From Roseburia sp. 1XD42-34 (GTDB lineage Bacteria; Bacillota; Bacilli; Bacillales; Amphibacillaceae): a stretch of DNA of 61,033 bases. The first letter of the stretch is position 1. Each line of letters opens with the position of its first letter. Under the pieces are notes generated by a model. It was not told the origin of the DNA. It ran no database searches and saw nothing but the letters and a program-made list of their open reading frames with translations. Made by a program: the position numbers and the translations under genes. The stretch spans positions 1 to 61,033 of the forward strand of contig NZ_QWLJ01000025.1 in assembly GCF_009917385.1 (NCBI RefSeq). Reading direction: 5' to 3'. Below, in pieces: positions 44,811 through 55,148 of this stretch.

Positions 44811-47800
44811 ATGAAGAAATTGGATAAACGCTGGTTCCTGTTTTTATTATTAATTGTTATTCTAGCTTCGGGCTTATCCTATCTTGCGTTAAATCAACAA
44901 GAACAAACAGACACTGAAGAATCGGAAGCTGAACGGGCAATGTCCATCGCACTCGTGAATGAAGACGAGGGATCGATGTTAAATGGCGAAAAGATGGCTT
45001 TTGGTGATGCCTTTGTGCAAGGAGTGAACAATGAAAACAATCATGAATGGTTTGTAGTCAGTCGCGGAGTTGCAGAAAGCGGTTTGAAACGTGGTACATA
45101 TGACATGATGATTGTTATTCCGAATGATTTTTCCGAAAAGGCCCTCTCGATTGATTCTGAGTCTCCAGAACAGGTGGTATTAAATTATAAAATAAATGCA
45201 ACAGATAACGAGCAGATACGAGCGGAAGCGGAAAAAACGGCTAGTAATATATTAAATCGATTTAATCGCAGGATTATCGATGTATATTTTGCAAGTATTG
45301 TCGGAAACCTGCAAAATGCCCAAGATAATATAGGGGAGATTATTAAAAAACAGGCAGTGTATACGAATACACTAAGCAATGAAGTATATAACCCACTCGA
45401 TAATTACACAAATCAGTTTGGGTCGATTAAAGATAGTACAGAGCTGTCCAAATCTAGCTTTCAAGGCTTTCAGGATATCATGAATACTTTTGAAAATGAA
45501 TTAGCAGCCGACGCCGAATTAGATCAAGACTATTTATCAACTGTAAATGATGTTACCAAACTGAAGGAAAAAAATAACGTTCAGATTCTCGAATTCTATC
45601 AAACTTTGAATGAATTTGATGGAATGTTGAACCAGCAGGAAGCTGAACAGCAGTTAGAGCATTTGCAGTTGGCAAATAAAATGATTAACGATCAATTGCA
45701 GCACAACGGAGGAGGTATGGAAGAAATCGAACCTCCGATAAATAGTGTGATGTACCATCGCAATACGGGAGGTAATATTGCTGATGGAGCGAGCGCGCTA
45801 AAGAAATATTTGGACGACTCCTTAGCTCAAGTACAGAAAACGTATAGCGATATTGAAAGAAGAATCAACCCCGATTACTCGGGTGGTTTTACCGGTGTAA
45901 TTTCAGATCGATTAGATGGGCTGCTTGAAAGTGTGTTAGGTAAAGAGGACAAATTGGTAAATATGCTTTTGCAAAAGCCCGCAGCAAATGCCAAAAATTA
46001 TTTGCATAAGCAAATAAGACGATTGCCTTCACTAAATATCGATGACTTTGAGGAAGTGGGTTTGCCAAAGCATACAGTCAAAGAGATTAGGAATGTTATT
46101 ACGGTAACAAAAAAGTACATGGGGGAAGAGGGACTTGGTGCAGGTGAAAACCTCAACCCGGGTGGAGACCCAACGAAGTTATTATCATACCAAATCAATC
46201 AACTAAAGGAAAAATTGCATACGTCCGGGATGACCATGTCTGACTCCGTAAAGTTGCCGAAAAATAAAAAATCAGCGCAAACATTTCAATTAAAAATCCC
46301 AAAGCACATTTTTGAAAAATATAAGGTAGAAAACTTAAAACTGACGGTTCCTGGTATTGGTGATGTGGATTATACAAAACAATACGAGGACGGCGAAATT
46401 ATACTTCCAGCGAATGAAGAAGGTATATTTACCGTTCAGGTTACACTTCGTTTGCTTGATAAGCAGTCAAAAGTGGATGTTTTCAAGCCAATTCCTTGGG
46501 GCTGGAAGTTGCATCAAAAAGATATAGATAATGTAGATGTTCCGGAGACAGCACAAATCGAAACAGCGGAAACACCTCTTGTTGCCAATGCAGAGGTGGA
46601 GGCAGCTAAAGAACAAAAGCAAGATAAAACGAAAACTCAAGCTAGAGATAAGCAAACAACAGAGCAAAAGTCAACCCCAGAAACAGAACCAAAACAACCA
46701 GGTAATGGGGGAGAAAGTGGATCTGAAACAGGTGAAAGCGAAGACGGAGAAAATCCTAGTCATGATGGCGACCCTGATCAATCAGAAACAGATGATCCAG
46801 GATCTGGTGAGGATCCAGATAAGGAAACACCATCTGACGATGAAGATAGTGTTCCGCTTGAAAAACTTGAGCCAGCAATCAAACGAGTTAAAATCATTAA
46901 TAATCGCATTAACCATGAAATTATGACGCCAATGGAAGGAATGGATAAAGCAACAAATAAATTAATTAGAGCTGTAACGAACACGGTAACGCCTTATCAA
47001 AAATTATTTTCCTCTTATGAAAGTTATTTCGGTTTAAATATGGGAAGCCCCAATTTACCGGAACAAATAAAAGGTAAACGATTAAAAGATTTAGCTAGTG
47101 AAGATTCGTTGTATTATCTCTTTAATAAAAAAGATGTTCCCGGCTTAATAAAAGACTATATCGTTTTACAAATTAGTGACGAAGTAGCCAAACAAATTCG
47201 CACGCCGTGGGAAAATCTACAAAACCAAATTGCCATGCACGAGCAACAAGTCACACGAATGAACGATAATGCAGATGCATTAGTAAGAAGGATCAATCAA
47301 ACTGCCAAAAGAGCAACGATCCTTAACGATAGTCTTGAAAAAACATTACAAAATGTCGCAGACTGGCGAGAGAGAAGCTTGAACCTAGTTGATTCACAAG
47401 CGAAGATTCAAGCAAATGAGGAAGAAGAACAATCTGCTATCGTTTCCTTGGATGAAAACTTTCAGCCTCTGCTATCAGCTAGTCAATCACTTACTGAGCA
47501 AGCGCAAGGCAATGTGAATGAAGCGGATACGGTGTATGACACTTTCGATAGTATTAATGAACAGGCGACAACGATTCAAGAAAGCGGCGATGATATCGTT
47601 CAACAAGTCGAATCCTTATCCGTAAGTATGACCAATAAATTACTCGAGGATGAAGAGTTTGCCGATAACTTTACCGGGGTGTTAGCGAATAGCCGCATTG
47701 GTGACAGGCAAAATGAAGATTTATATAAGTTCTTATCCAATCCAGTACAGACGAGTAATCAGGGAACGATTACGTCAAGCGATTCGTTTACACCGTATTA

Positions 47801-48380
47801 CATCGTATTAATTTGCTTTATCGTGGTCTTGTTTACGGCCTATGTTATTTCCACGATAAACCAAAAGCGCATAGAACAGGATTTATTTTCTGAAGAAAAG
47901 TCACTGGCAGGCAGCAATATCCCAATTACACTTATCATTGCTGGGATAGGTGTTTTAGAAGGTATTGTAATTGGCATTGTATCCAGTTATACAATGCACA
48001 TGACAGACGGTGATATGTTGATGCTTACAGGGTTGATTGTCTTGTTAATTACTGGGATGTTGCTCATCTCCACATATTTATTAAGACAAATAAAAATGAT
48101 TGGTATGTTCGTGCTCTTAATCGTGTTAAGCCTGTACTTGTTTTTAACGAATGCATTTGGAACAGGCATAAAAGGGATGGGACTGTTGAAAGATTTCTCT
48201 CCATTGCAATATGTTGAGACATTATTGTTAAATGTTGTACACGGTGAAGCCAATTATCAAGCTTCGATTTTAATCATGATTGGAATCATTATTGTAGGTG
48301 CTTTAGCCAACTTATTTGTGGTGCATCGCTCAACACAAAAAGGGGAAATGGACGATGAAAATGAAGCAGAAGTTAGTTAA
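44811..48380 (+). CDS. esaA: Type VII secretion protein EsaA (YueB-like)
   Basis: A 1189-residue membrane component with a long extracellular part; the B. subtilis homologue YueB is the SPP1 phage receptor. One membrane segment near the N-terminus (residues about 8-28), the YhgE/Pip-type IALVNEDEGSMLNGEKMAFG motif, long coiled coils, and about six helices at the C-terminus (from about 1000). Between about residues 585 and 690 lies a low-complexity linker, first Lys/Gln/Thr-rich and then very acidic (Gly-Glu-Ser-Asp-Pro). EsaA forms the surface-reaching part of the complex. TAGGAGCTG precedes the ATG. Confidence 0.93.
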   Translation: MKKLDKRWFLFLLLIVILASGLSYLALNQQEQTDTEESEAERAMSIALVNEDEGSMLNGEKMAFGDAFVQGVNNENNHEWFVVSRGVAESGLKRGTYDMMIVIPNDFSEKALSIDSESPEQVVLNYKINATDNEQIRAEAEKTASNILNRFNRRIIDVYFASIVGNLQNAQDNIGEIIKKQAVYTNTLSNEVYNPLDNYTNQFGSIKDSTELSKSSFQGFQDIMNTFENELAADAELDQDYLSTVNDVTKLKEKNNVQILEFYQTLNEFDGMLNQQEAEQQLEHLQLANKMINDQLQHNGGGMEEIEPPINSVMYHRNTGGNIADGASALKKYLDDSLAQVQKTYSDIERRINPDYSGGFTGVISDRLDGLLESVLGKEDKLVNMLLQKPAANAKNYLHKQIRRLPSLNIDDFEEVGLPKHTVKEIRNVITVTKKYMGEEGLGAGENLNPGGDPTKLLSYQINQLKEKLHTSGMTMSDSVKLPKNKKSAQTFQLKIPKHIFEKYKVENLKLTVPGIGDVDYTKQYEDGEIILPANEEGIFTVQVTLRLLDKQSKVDVFKPIPWGWKLHQKDIDNVDVPETAQIETAETPLVANAEVEAAKEQKQDKTKTQARDKQTTEQKSTPETEPKQPGNGGESGSETGESEDGENPSHDGDPDQSETDDPGSGEDPDKETPSDDEDSVPLEKLEPAIKRVKIINNRINHEIMTPMEGMDKATNKLIRAVTNTVTPYQKLFSSYESYFGLNMGSPNLPEQIKGKRLKDLASEDSLYYLFNKKDVPGLIKDYIVLQISDEVAKQIRTPWENLQNQIAMHEQQVTRMNDNADALVRRINQTAKRATILNDSLEKTLQNVADWRERSLNLVDSQAKIQANEEEEQSAIVSLDENFQPLLSASQSLTEQAQGNVNEADTVYDTFDSINEQATTIQESGDDIVQQVESLSVSMTNKLLEDEEFADNFTGVLANSRIGDRQNEDLYKFLSNPVQTSNQGTITSSDSFTPYYIVLICFIVVLFTAYVISTINQKRIEQDLFSEEKSLAGSNIPITLIIAGIGVLEGIVIGIVSSYTMHMTDGDMLMLTGLIVLLITGMLLISTYLLRQIKMIGMFVLLIVLSLYLFLTNAFGTGIKGMGLLKDFSPLQYVETLLLNVVHGEANYQASILIMIGIIIVGALANLFVVHRSTQKGEMDDENEAEVS

Positions 48381-48858
48381 AGTCATCTTTACAATTGTTA
48401 TCAGTCTGCTGGTGGTTTGGGGATACCAAACACCAGCAGTCATTGCAGATAGTAAGGGTAAGTTGGAAATGAAAATAGACCGGATTACGGAAGAAAAATC
48501 GGAAAATACATCGAAAAAGGAAACGGAAATCGAAAAAATTTTCCCCATGCTATTTGCAGAAGAAACAGCTGCTACTGTTGAGGAGAAAAAAGCACAGCAA
48601 GAACAATCGTTAGACAAACTTGAAGCCGTTTTGTTTACCATCGATGCAGAACCGAACAAAACATTGCAACAGACAAAAGATGCATTGTTTACGAAAGATT
48701 ATGAAACAATTGCTGCAACGACTACCAAGCAAACGGATGATCAAAATGAAAATAAAGAAGCTTCTGAATCTGATAACACCTTGTTATATGCGTTAGCTGG
48801 TTTTGCCTTACTTTTATGTGGCGGCCTCTATGTGATGATGCAAAAAATGTTAAATTAG
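48355..48858 (+). CDS. essA: Type VII secretion protein EssA
   Basis: A 167-residue protein with an N-terminal hydrophobic segment (FTIVISLLVVWGY), an extracellular charged middle (KKETEIEKIFPMLFAEE is the recognisable core), and a C-terminal transmembrane helix (LLYALAGFALLLCGGLYVMM). An essential membrane component in S. aureus. I start at ATG 48355 behind AAAGGGG, giving a 26-bp overlap with esaA; the open frame further up lies inside esaA. Confidence 0.88.
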   Translation: MKMKQKLVKVIFTIVISLLVVWGYQTPAVIADSKGKLEMKIDRITEEKSENTSKKETEIEKIFPMLFAEETAATVEEKKAQQEQSLDKLEAVLFTIDAEPNKTLQQTKDALFTKDYETIAATTTKQTDDQNENKEASESDNTLLYALAGFALLLCGGLYVMMQKMLN

Positions 48859-48870
48859 GAGAAATAGCTC

Positions 48871-49128
48871 ATGGTACAAGATACACATATCAATGTGACG
48901 ATGGATTTTAGCCATGTTGCAGAGGGAGGCGGGGGATATGATCTTCGTATCCCGACGCAATTAACTGTTAAACAACTACTTTTTTATGTAACGGATGCGC
49001 TGCATATCGATTTGCCAGAGCAATCTCGTTATGCAATCAAAGTTACTACCAAAAATTTATTTATAGCGGATGATGACTATGTCATAGATTATCCTGTTAC
49101 AGATGGAGATATTTTACTCGTTTTATAA
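48871..49128 (+). CDS. esaB: Ubiquitin-like type VII protein EsaB (YukD)
   Basis: An 85-residue beta-grasp protein (HINVTMDFSHVAEGGGGYDLRIP.. DYPVTDGDILLVL). By family a cytoplasmic factor needed for type VII secretion in B. subtilis and S. aureus. It follows essA by 12 bp. About 155 bp of untranslated sequence separate it from essB. Confidence 0.92.
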   Translation: MVQDTHINVTMDFSHVAEGGGGYDLRIPTQLTVKQLLFYVTDALHIDLPEQSRYAIKVTTKNLFIADDDYVIDYPVTDGDILLVL

Positions 49129-49283
49129 CAGAAAGGATAAAAATAAGATGTAAAATTTTAAAGTTGCTCTGGATGAGGTACATCCTATTCATGCAAGAAT
49201 AAACGGAACACACTCAGACTATCGTACATAAATTCAACCATGAGAATATAGTTTTTATTGCAGGACAAAGGAGTTAATAGGAA

Positions 49284-50630
49284 ATGAAGGAGAAAACCAT
49301 ACAATTTGAAGGTCTGACACTGCAATTTGAAATAGAACAAGATCATTGGCAGGTGCGATTACCTAAATCACAAACCGCTGTACATGATGTCCGACAAATG
49401 GATGTGATGCTACATCCTTCTGATTTTTTTGCCCCGCTCACCATTACAGAAGAAGAAGACGCCTATCGATTTAGATTTAACCGCAAACAGAAAGTGAAAA
49501 CCTGGAATGGATTACTGCAATTACATAGAAATGAAAAATTAAGGTTAGTTTACAACATGATTAAATTAGAGCGGTATTTGAACACAAGAATAACTTTTTT
49601 TCTTCATCCTGAAAATCTTGTTGTTGATGATAACCTTATGCCGATAATTATATATCGAGGGATTCGCAAACTTGTGCCTCCCTACGAGATGAGTGAAGCA
49701 GATTTTTTAAAACAATTAAAATGCTTTACCATCGCCCTATTTTCCAAGAAATATAATTATGAACAGCTTTATCACGGTTCCTTGCAAAATGCGACGGAGA
49801 CGGATTTTCAACGTCAAGTGAGTGAAATAACCGATCTGGAAGAGCTTAAGGATTTTCTATCCAAAAGCTATGAAGAAGAGCAGCGAATAACCGAACAAAC
49901 CATGGTCGTTGTACCAACTAAACGATTTCGTCTGTTTAAACAACTTTCTATTATTATGATTATTGTTTCGGTTTTATTAGCTGTTCCTGTTATATATTAT
50001 GGATTCATTAAAACTCCTTATCAGAATAATTTATTAGAAGCCCACGGTCATTACTTAGCTTCCTCTTATGGTGACGTTATTTCCACATTAGAGGATGAAA
50101 ATCCGGAAAAGTTGCCTGCACAAACGATGTATATTTTAGCTCACTCCTATATTAACGTTGAAAACTTGTCAGATGCTGAGAAAGAAGTCATTTTAAAAAA
50201 CATTAGCCTGAAGAGTGACCCTGACTATTTAGCATACTGGATTTACAACGGCAGAGGAGAATTTGACACATCTATTGAAAAGGCAAAATATATTGATGAT
50301 CCAATCTTAATTATGCATGGACTTATTCAAAAGATAGAGCAGGCAAAAAACAATCCAGATTTAACAGGATCGGAACGAGAAGAGACCGTTAAAAAGTTAC
50401 AGGATGAATTACAAAAGTATCGGGAGGAGTATGATTTACAAGCTGAGGAAGAAAAAACTGTGCCGGTAAATGATACAGAAACTGAAGATAGTAGCCAAAC
50501 AGAGCAAGATCCCCAATCAGATAAGCAAAGTAATGCGGATGAAAATAAAAAAGATGAGACCAAAAATGGAAAAGAAAACGAAAAGAATGAAACGGATCAA
50601 CAAGAAGCAAGTAAGAAAAAGGAAGAATAA
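49284..50630 (+). CDS. essB: Type VII secretion protein EssB (YukC)
   Basis: A 448-residue single-span membrane protein. The cytoplasmic N-terminal half is a pseudokinase fold (to about residue 210); the transmembrane helix is LSIIMIIVSVLLAVPVIYYGF (about 223-243); the outer helical domain ends in a Lys/Glu/Gln/Asn-rich tail of about 70 residues, longer than needed for the fold. EssB dimers contact EssC and form the core. AAAGGAG lies before the ATG. Confidence 0.93.
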   Translation: MKEKTIQFEGLTLQFEIEQDHWQVRLPKSQTAVHDVRQMDVMLHPSDFFAPLTITEEEDAYRFRFNRKQKVKTWNGLLQLHRNEKLRLVYNMIKLERYLNTRITFFLHPENLVVDDNLMPIIIYRGIRKLVPPYEMSEADFLKQLKCFTIALFSKKYNYEQLYHGSLQNATETDFQRQVSEITDLEELKDFLSKSYEEEQRITEQTMVVVPTKRFRLFKQLSIIMIIVSVLLAVPVIYYGFIKTPYQNNLLEAHGHYLASSYGDVISTLEDENPEKLPAQTMYILAHSYINVENLSDAEKEVILKNISLKSDPDYLAYWIYNGRGEFDTSIEKAKYIDDPILIMHGLIQKIEQAKNNPDLTGSEREETVKKLQDELQKYREEYDLQAEEEKTVPVNDTETEDSSQTEQDPQSDKQSNADENKKDETKNGKENEKNETDQQEASKKKEE

Positions 50631-50679
50631 TAAAGGAAATTCATTCATTATTGCAACGGTTTAGAGAGGGAGAAATACA

Positions 50680-53600
50680 GTGGCAAACAAAATACTCATG
50701 GTTACCTATAAAAATCAATTGCATAAGTGCCATTTACCGGAAAAGGAACATAAGGAAGTGATAATAGGTAATGATTGGTCGGATAGCATGACTTTTCTGG
50801 GATTGGATCAATCATTTCGTATTCATTGGGACGGCAATGAAGCCTTTGTCGATGAAAATAAACTAGAAACACAGATGTCCATTCCAGTTGCAGATCATTT
50901 AATGGAATTGAGTTTGTTAGACGTTAAGAAAAGCTATGCATATGATATTGCCGGCAGAAATATAGTTACGATTGGAAGCAATAGCTATGATGATATACTG
51001 CTGCCAGAAGCTTCAGCTGATCTTGTATTGTATAGACAGGATGACGGTGTGTCATTTAAGTTAGCGAATCAAGGAACGACGGTCTATCATAATTTTATGG
51101 CAGTCGATCGGCAAACGGTTATTTTTCCAGGTGATCAGTTATTTATGGATGGCACTATTATTTATGTAGGTGAAGATGACCTGCAAGTGATGACTGCAAA
51201 ACAGCAATTGACAAGTAAGCTAGTGGAATTGGTGGAAGTGGTTACCCCATATAGTGGAGAATATCCAGATTACCATCGGTCACCACGAATTATTTATCGT
51301 GAACCAGAGGAAGATCGCACGATAGCAAAACCAGCTCACAAACCGTCAAAGCCTAGTGAACAATTGGCAAGGACCATTGTGCCGCCAATTGTGATGGTCG
51401 TAGCACTCGTGGTTATCTCACTTATTCAGCCTAGAGGAATTTACATAGTAGTGATGCTATCGATAACGGTCGTGACGATTATATTTTCGATTACTTCTTA
51501 TATGAAAAGCGTTAAAAAATACAAAGAGGATATGAAGCACCGGGAAGAAACCTATAAGGCATACTTACAGCGTAAAACGAAAGAATTGCACTTAGTGAGT
51601 GAAGAGCAGCGTCACGCTTTATTTTATCATTATCCAGCTGTTGATACGATTAGGGAGATGGCGAAAAATGTGGAAGCGAGAATCTATGAAAAGACCATGT
51701 ACCAGCATGATTTTCTTCATTTCCGTGCTGGCTTAGGAACGGTTCCATCTAGTTTTAAAATAGATTTTAATGATGAAGAATTTACGCAAGAAAAAGATGA
51801 ACTTGTTGATCAAGCAAGAAAGCTGTTATCGCAATATCAAGAAATAGAAAACGTACCTGTGGTAACATCACTAACGAAGGGACCGGTGGGGTATATTGGT
51901 CATCGGCCGCTGGTTTTAGAACAGCTGCAGTTATTAGTGACCCAAATTGCGTTGTTCCATAGCTATCATGACGTTCAGTTTATTACGATCTTTCCAGAAG
52001 AAGAAAAGCAGGAGTGGGATTGGATGCGCTGGCTGCCGCATGCGAGTTTACGAGATGTAAATGTGCGTGGTTTTGTCTATCACGAGCGTTCTCGTGACCA
52101 AGTCCTCCATTCCTTGTATCAATTGTTAAAAGAACGTAAGCAGACAATCGATGAAAAGACGAACAAAAACGAAAAAATTTATTTTTCTCCACATTATATC
52201 GTGCTTATTACAGACGAAAAGATGATATTGGATCATATTGTCATGGAATTTTTCAATGAAGATCCAAGTGAAATTGGCGTCTCCCTTATATTTGTTCAAG
52301 ATGTGATGCAGGCACTACCAGAACATGTAAAAACAGTTATTGATATACGTGATGCAAAGCATGGAAACATTTTACTGGAAGAGGGCGAATTAGTAAATAA
52401 GAAATTTTACCTAGACCACTATCCAGATGGTTTCGATAAACAAGAAATTACTCGTGCGTTAGCGCCAATCAACCATTTACAGAATCTAAAAAATTCCATT
52501 CCTGAAAAAGTAACCTTTTTAGAAATGTACGGCGTAGAGAATGTAAATGACCTCAACATTGAACAGCGTTGGGGTGTGAATGAAACTTATAAGAGCTTAG
52601 CAGTTCCATTAGGACTTCGGGGTAAAGAAGATATTGTGCAATTAAACTTACACGAAAAAGCTCACGGTCCCCACGGACTTGTTGCGGGTACGACAGGTTC
52701 TGGTAAGTCAGAAATTATCCAATCCTATATTCTGTCGTTAGGAATTAATTTTCACCCTTACGAAGTTGCCTTTTTACTTATAGATTATAAGGGTGGTGGA
52801 ATGGCGAATTTATTTAATGATATGCCACATTTGTTAGGGACGATTACGAACCTGGATAAAGCCCAATCGATGCGAGCGCTTGCTTCGATTAAAGCAGAAC
52901 TGCAAAAACGACAGCGACTTTTTGGCGAACATAATGTAAATCATATTAACCAATATCAAAAGCTTTATAAGCAAGGAAAAGCAAGTGAAGCAATGCCACA
53001 CCTCTTTTTGATCTCCGATGAGTTCGCAGAGCTGAAATCAGAACAACCGGACTTTATGAAGGAGCTCGTATCCACGGCAAGAATTGGGCGTTCCCTTGGC
53101 ATCCATCTTATACTTGCAACGCAAAAGCCAAGCGGTGTTGTTGATGACCAGATTTGGTCAAACTCCAAGTTTAAATTGGCGTTAAAAGTACAAAATGCGA
53201 GTGATTCGAATGAAATCTTAAAAACACCCGACGCAGCTGAAATTACATTACCAGGGCGTGCCTACTTACAAGTCGGTAACAATGAAATTTATGAGCTCTT
53301 CCAAAGCGCATGGAGCGGTGCTGATTATGTGCCTGATAAGGATGATCATGAATTCGTAGATACAACGATTTATGCGATTAATGATTTAGGGCAGTATGAT
53401 ATCCTGACCGAGGATTTAAGTGGCTTGGCGAATAAAAAGGACGTAGAGAAAAAACCAACCGAATTGGAAGCTGTTATTGACTATATTGCTGAATACACAG
53501 AAAAGTGCCAAATTGACCCACTTCCACGACCATGGTTGCCGCCGTTACCTGAAAGGATATTGCCAAAGGAAATGTGCGATATGCATTTTAAGCAAGCTTG

Positions 53601-55134
53601 GCAAGCAGAAGGCAAGCAGCGACTTGTCGTTACATTAGGTCTATTAGATCAGCCAGAGCTACAATCACAATCGCCACTCACACTTGATTTAACGAGACAT
53701 GGGCATATTGCAGTTTTCTCAAGTCCGGGTTACGGAAAATCGACCTTTCTGCAAACCGTTGTGATGAACCTTGTACATCAGCATCGTCCAGAGCATTTGC
53801 ATATGTATTTATTAGATTTCGGAACGAACGGCTTATTGCCATTAAAGGGGTTGCCACATGTTGCCGATACAATGCTTCTAGATGAGGAAGAGAAAATAGC
53901 CAAATTTATCCGCCTTATGAATGGAAAAATGAAGGAACGCAAGCAGAAGCTAAGTAGCTTTGGAGTGGCGAGTATAGAAATGTATGAAAAAGCGAGCGGA
54001 GATATCGTAGAAAACCAATTGATTGTGATTGATAATTATGATTCTGTCCGTGAGGCGCCATTTTCTGATGAGTTTGAAAAGCTAATTACACAAATTGCTA
54101 GAGAAGGAGCAAGTGTAGGGATACATTTAGCGATTAGTGCCGGACGACAAAGCGCTATGCGTATGCCGTTGTTATCCAATATTAAAACGCAAATTCCACT
54201 TTATTTAATTGAAGAAACAGAAGCACGTGGAATTGTCGGCAGAACAGATATTGAAATTGAAGAAATCCCAGGAAGGGGGCTCATTAAGCTGGAAGAACCC
54301 ACATTGTTTCAGACGATGCTTCCTGCAGAAGGAGAAGATACACTAGCTGTTATTGATGCCATTCAAGCCACCGCAAAGGCAATGGAAGAATTCTGGGATG
54401 GCGATTTGCCAGATGAAATTCCGATGATGCCTGAAGGGGTTGTTGACTTTGAGAAGTTCAAGAATAATAGAAAGACAAAACAGCTTGTTAAAAAACAAGC
54501 AGTACCTTTGGGTTTGGAGTTTGAAGAAGTTCAACCAGTTGCTTTCAATCCAATTCAACATGGTCATTTAACTGTTGTAAGCGATCGGCAAGAGGGTTTA
54601 GCAAGATTGCAAAAATCACTTACCAAAAACATTTCACTTCTTTCTGATCCTTTTCAGACGATGGTAATAGATACGGCAGAACAACGATTAGCAGAAATGG
54701 GAAAAGATATAAGTGCATATATTTCTGAACAAGAGAGCATTACTGCTGTCAAAAACGACCTTATGGCAGAAATCAATATTCGTGCTAAACAACCAGCTGA
54801 CGATAATATGCGATGGCTCGTTCTTATTGCGGACGTGAAAGATTTTTGTGATCGCAGTCAATTAGAAGTAGATGAAATAACCCTTTTGTTAGAGCAAGGG
54901 AAAAAATGGGGAATTCATTTTATATTAATAGGGGACTACAATTATATTGGGCTTAGCTTTGAACAAGTACCGAAATATATAAGAACTCAAGCTACAGTAG
55001 GGTTATTGAATATGAGACTTAGTGATCAGGATATATTCAAACAGCCATTTATTAGACAGGAAAAATACCCAAATCCATTTGAATGTTATTTAGCAATGGA
55101 TCACCATCATGTAAAGCTGAAAATACCAGAATAA
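50680..55134 (+). CDS. essC: Type VII secretion ATPase EssC
   Basis: A 1484-residue FtsK/SpoIIIE-type motor. Two N-terminal FHA domains (about 1-180; the second begins near NIVTIGSNSYDDILLPE), two membrane segments (about 228-275, IVPPIVMVVALVVISLIQ), then ATPase 1 with Walker A GTTGSGKSE (about residue 670) and LLIDYKGGGMAN, ATPase 2 with SSPGYGKST (about 1014), and a degenerate third ATPase from about 1280 (VVSDRQEGLARL, no Walker lysine). In S. aureus the C-terminal domain varies and matches the effector set encoded downstream. Start GTG at 50680 behind GAGAGGGAG. Confidence 0.95.
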   Translation: MANKILMVTYKNQLHKCHLPEKEHKEVIIGNDWSDSMTFLGLDQSFRIHWDGNEAFVDENKLETQMSIPVADHLMELSLLDVKKSYAYDIAGRNIVTIGSNSYDDILLPEASADLVLYRQDDGVSFKLANQGTTVYHNFMAVDRQTVIFPGDQLFMDGTIIYVGEDDLQVMTAKQQLTSKLVELVEVVTPYSGEYPDYHRSPRIIYREPEEDRTIAKPAHKPSKPSEQLARTIVPPIVMVVALVVISLIQPRGIYIVVMLSITVVTIIFSITSYMKSVKKYKEDMKHREETYKAYLQRKTKELHLVSEEQRHALFYHYPAVDTIREMAKNVEARIYEKTMYQHDFLHFRAGLGTVPSSFKIDFNDEEFTQEKDELVDQARKLLSQYQEIENVPVVTSLTKGPVGYIGHRPLVLEQLQLLVTQIALFHSYHDVQFITIFPEEEKQEWDWMRWLPHASLRDVNVRGFVYHERSRDQVLHSLYQLLKERKQTIDEKTNKNEKIYFSPHYIVLITDEKMILDHIVMEFFNEDPSEIGVSLIFVQDVMQALPEHVKTVIDIRDAKHGNILLEEGELVNKKFYLDHYPDGFDKQEITRALAPINHLQNLKNSIPEKVTFLEMYGVENVNDLNIEQRWGVNETYKSLAVPLGLRGKEDIVQLNLHEKAHGPHGLVAGTTGSGKSEIIQSYILSLGINFHPYEVAFLLIDYKGGGMANLFNDMPHLLGTITNLDKAQSMRALASIKAELQKRQRLFGEHNVNHINQYQKLYKQGKASEAMPHLFLISDEFAELKSEQPDFMKELVSTARIGRSLGIHLILATQKPSGVVDDQIWSNSKFKLALKVQNASDSNEILKTPDAAEITLPGRAYLQVGNNEIYELFQSAWSGADYVPDKDDHEFVDTTIYAINDLGQYDILTEDLSGLANKKDVEKKPTELEAVIDYIAEYTEKCQIDPLPRPWLPPLPERILPKEMCDMHFKQAWQAEGKQRLVVTLGLLDQPELQSQSPLTLDLTRHGHIAVFSSPGYGKSTFLQTVVMNLVHQHRPEHLHMYLLDFGTNGLLPLKGLPHVADTMLLDEEEKIAKFIRLMNGKMKERKQKLSSFGVASIEMYEKASGDIVENQLIVIDNYDSVREAPFSDEFEKLITQIAREGASVGIHLAISAGRQSAMRMPLLSNIKTQIPLYLIEETEARGIVGRTDIEIEEIPGRGLIKLEEPTLFQTMLPAEGEDTLAVIDAIQATAKAMEEFWDGDLPDEIPMMPEGVVDFEKFKNNRKTKQLVKKQAVPLGLEFEEVQPVAFNPIQHGHLTVVSDRQEGLARLQKSLTKNISLLSDPFQTMVIDTAEQRLAEMGKDISAYISEQESITAVKNDLMAEINIRAKQPADDNMRWLVLIADVKDFCDRSQLEVDEITLLLEQGKKWGIHFILIGDYNYIGLSFEQVPKYIRTQATVGLLNMRLSDQDIFKQPFIRQEKYPNPFECYLAMDHHHVKLKIPE

Positions 55135-55148
55135 AGGGGGAGCAGGGG

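Noticed and set aside
46537..46926. 129-codon frame inside esaA
   Set aside because: It is the +1 shadow of the low-complexity Lys/Gln/acidic linker; the esaA frame is continuous and conserved.
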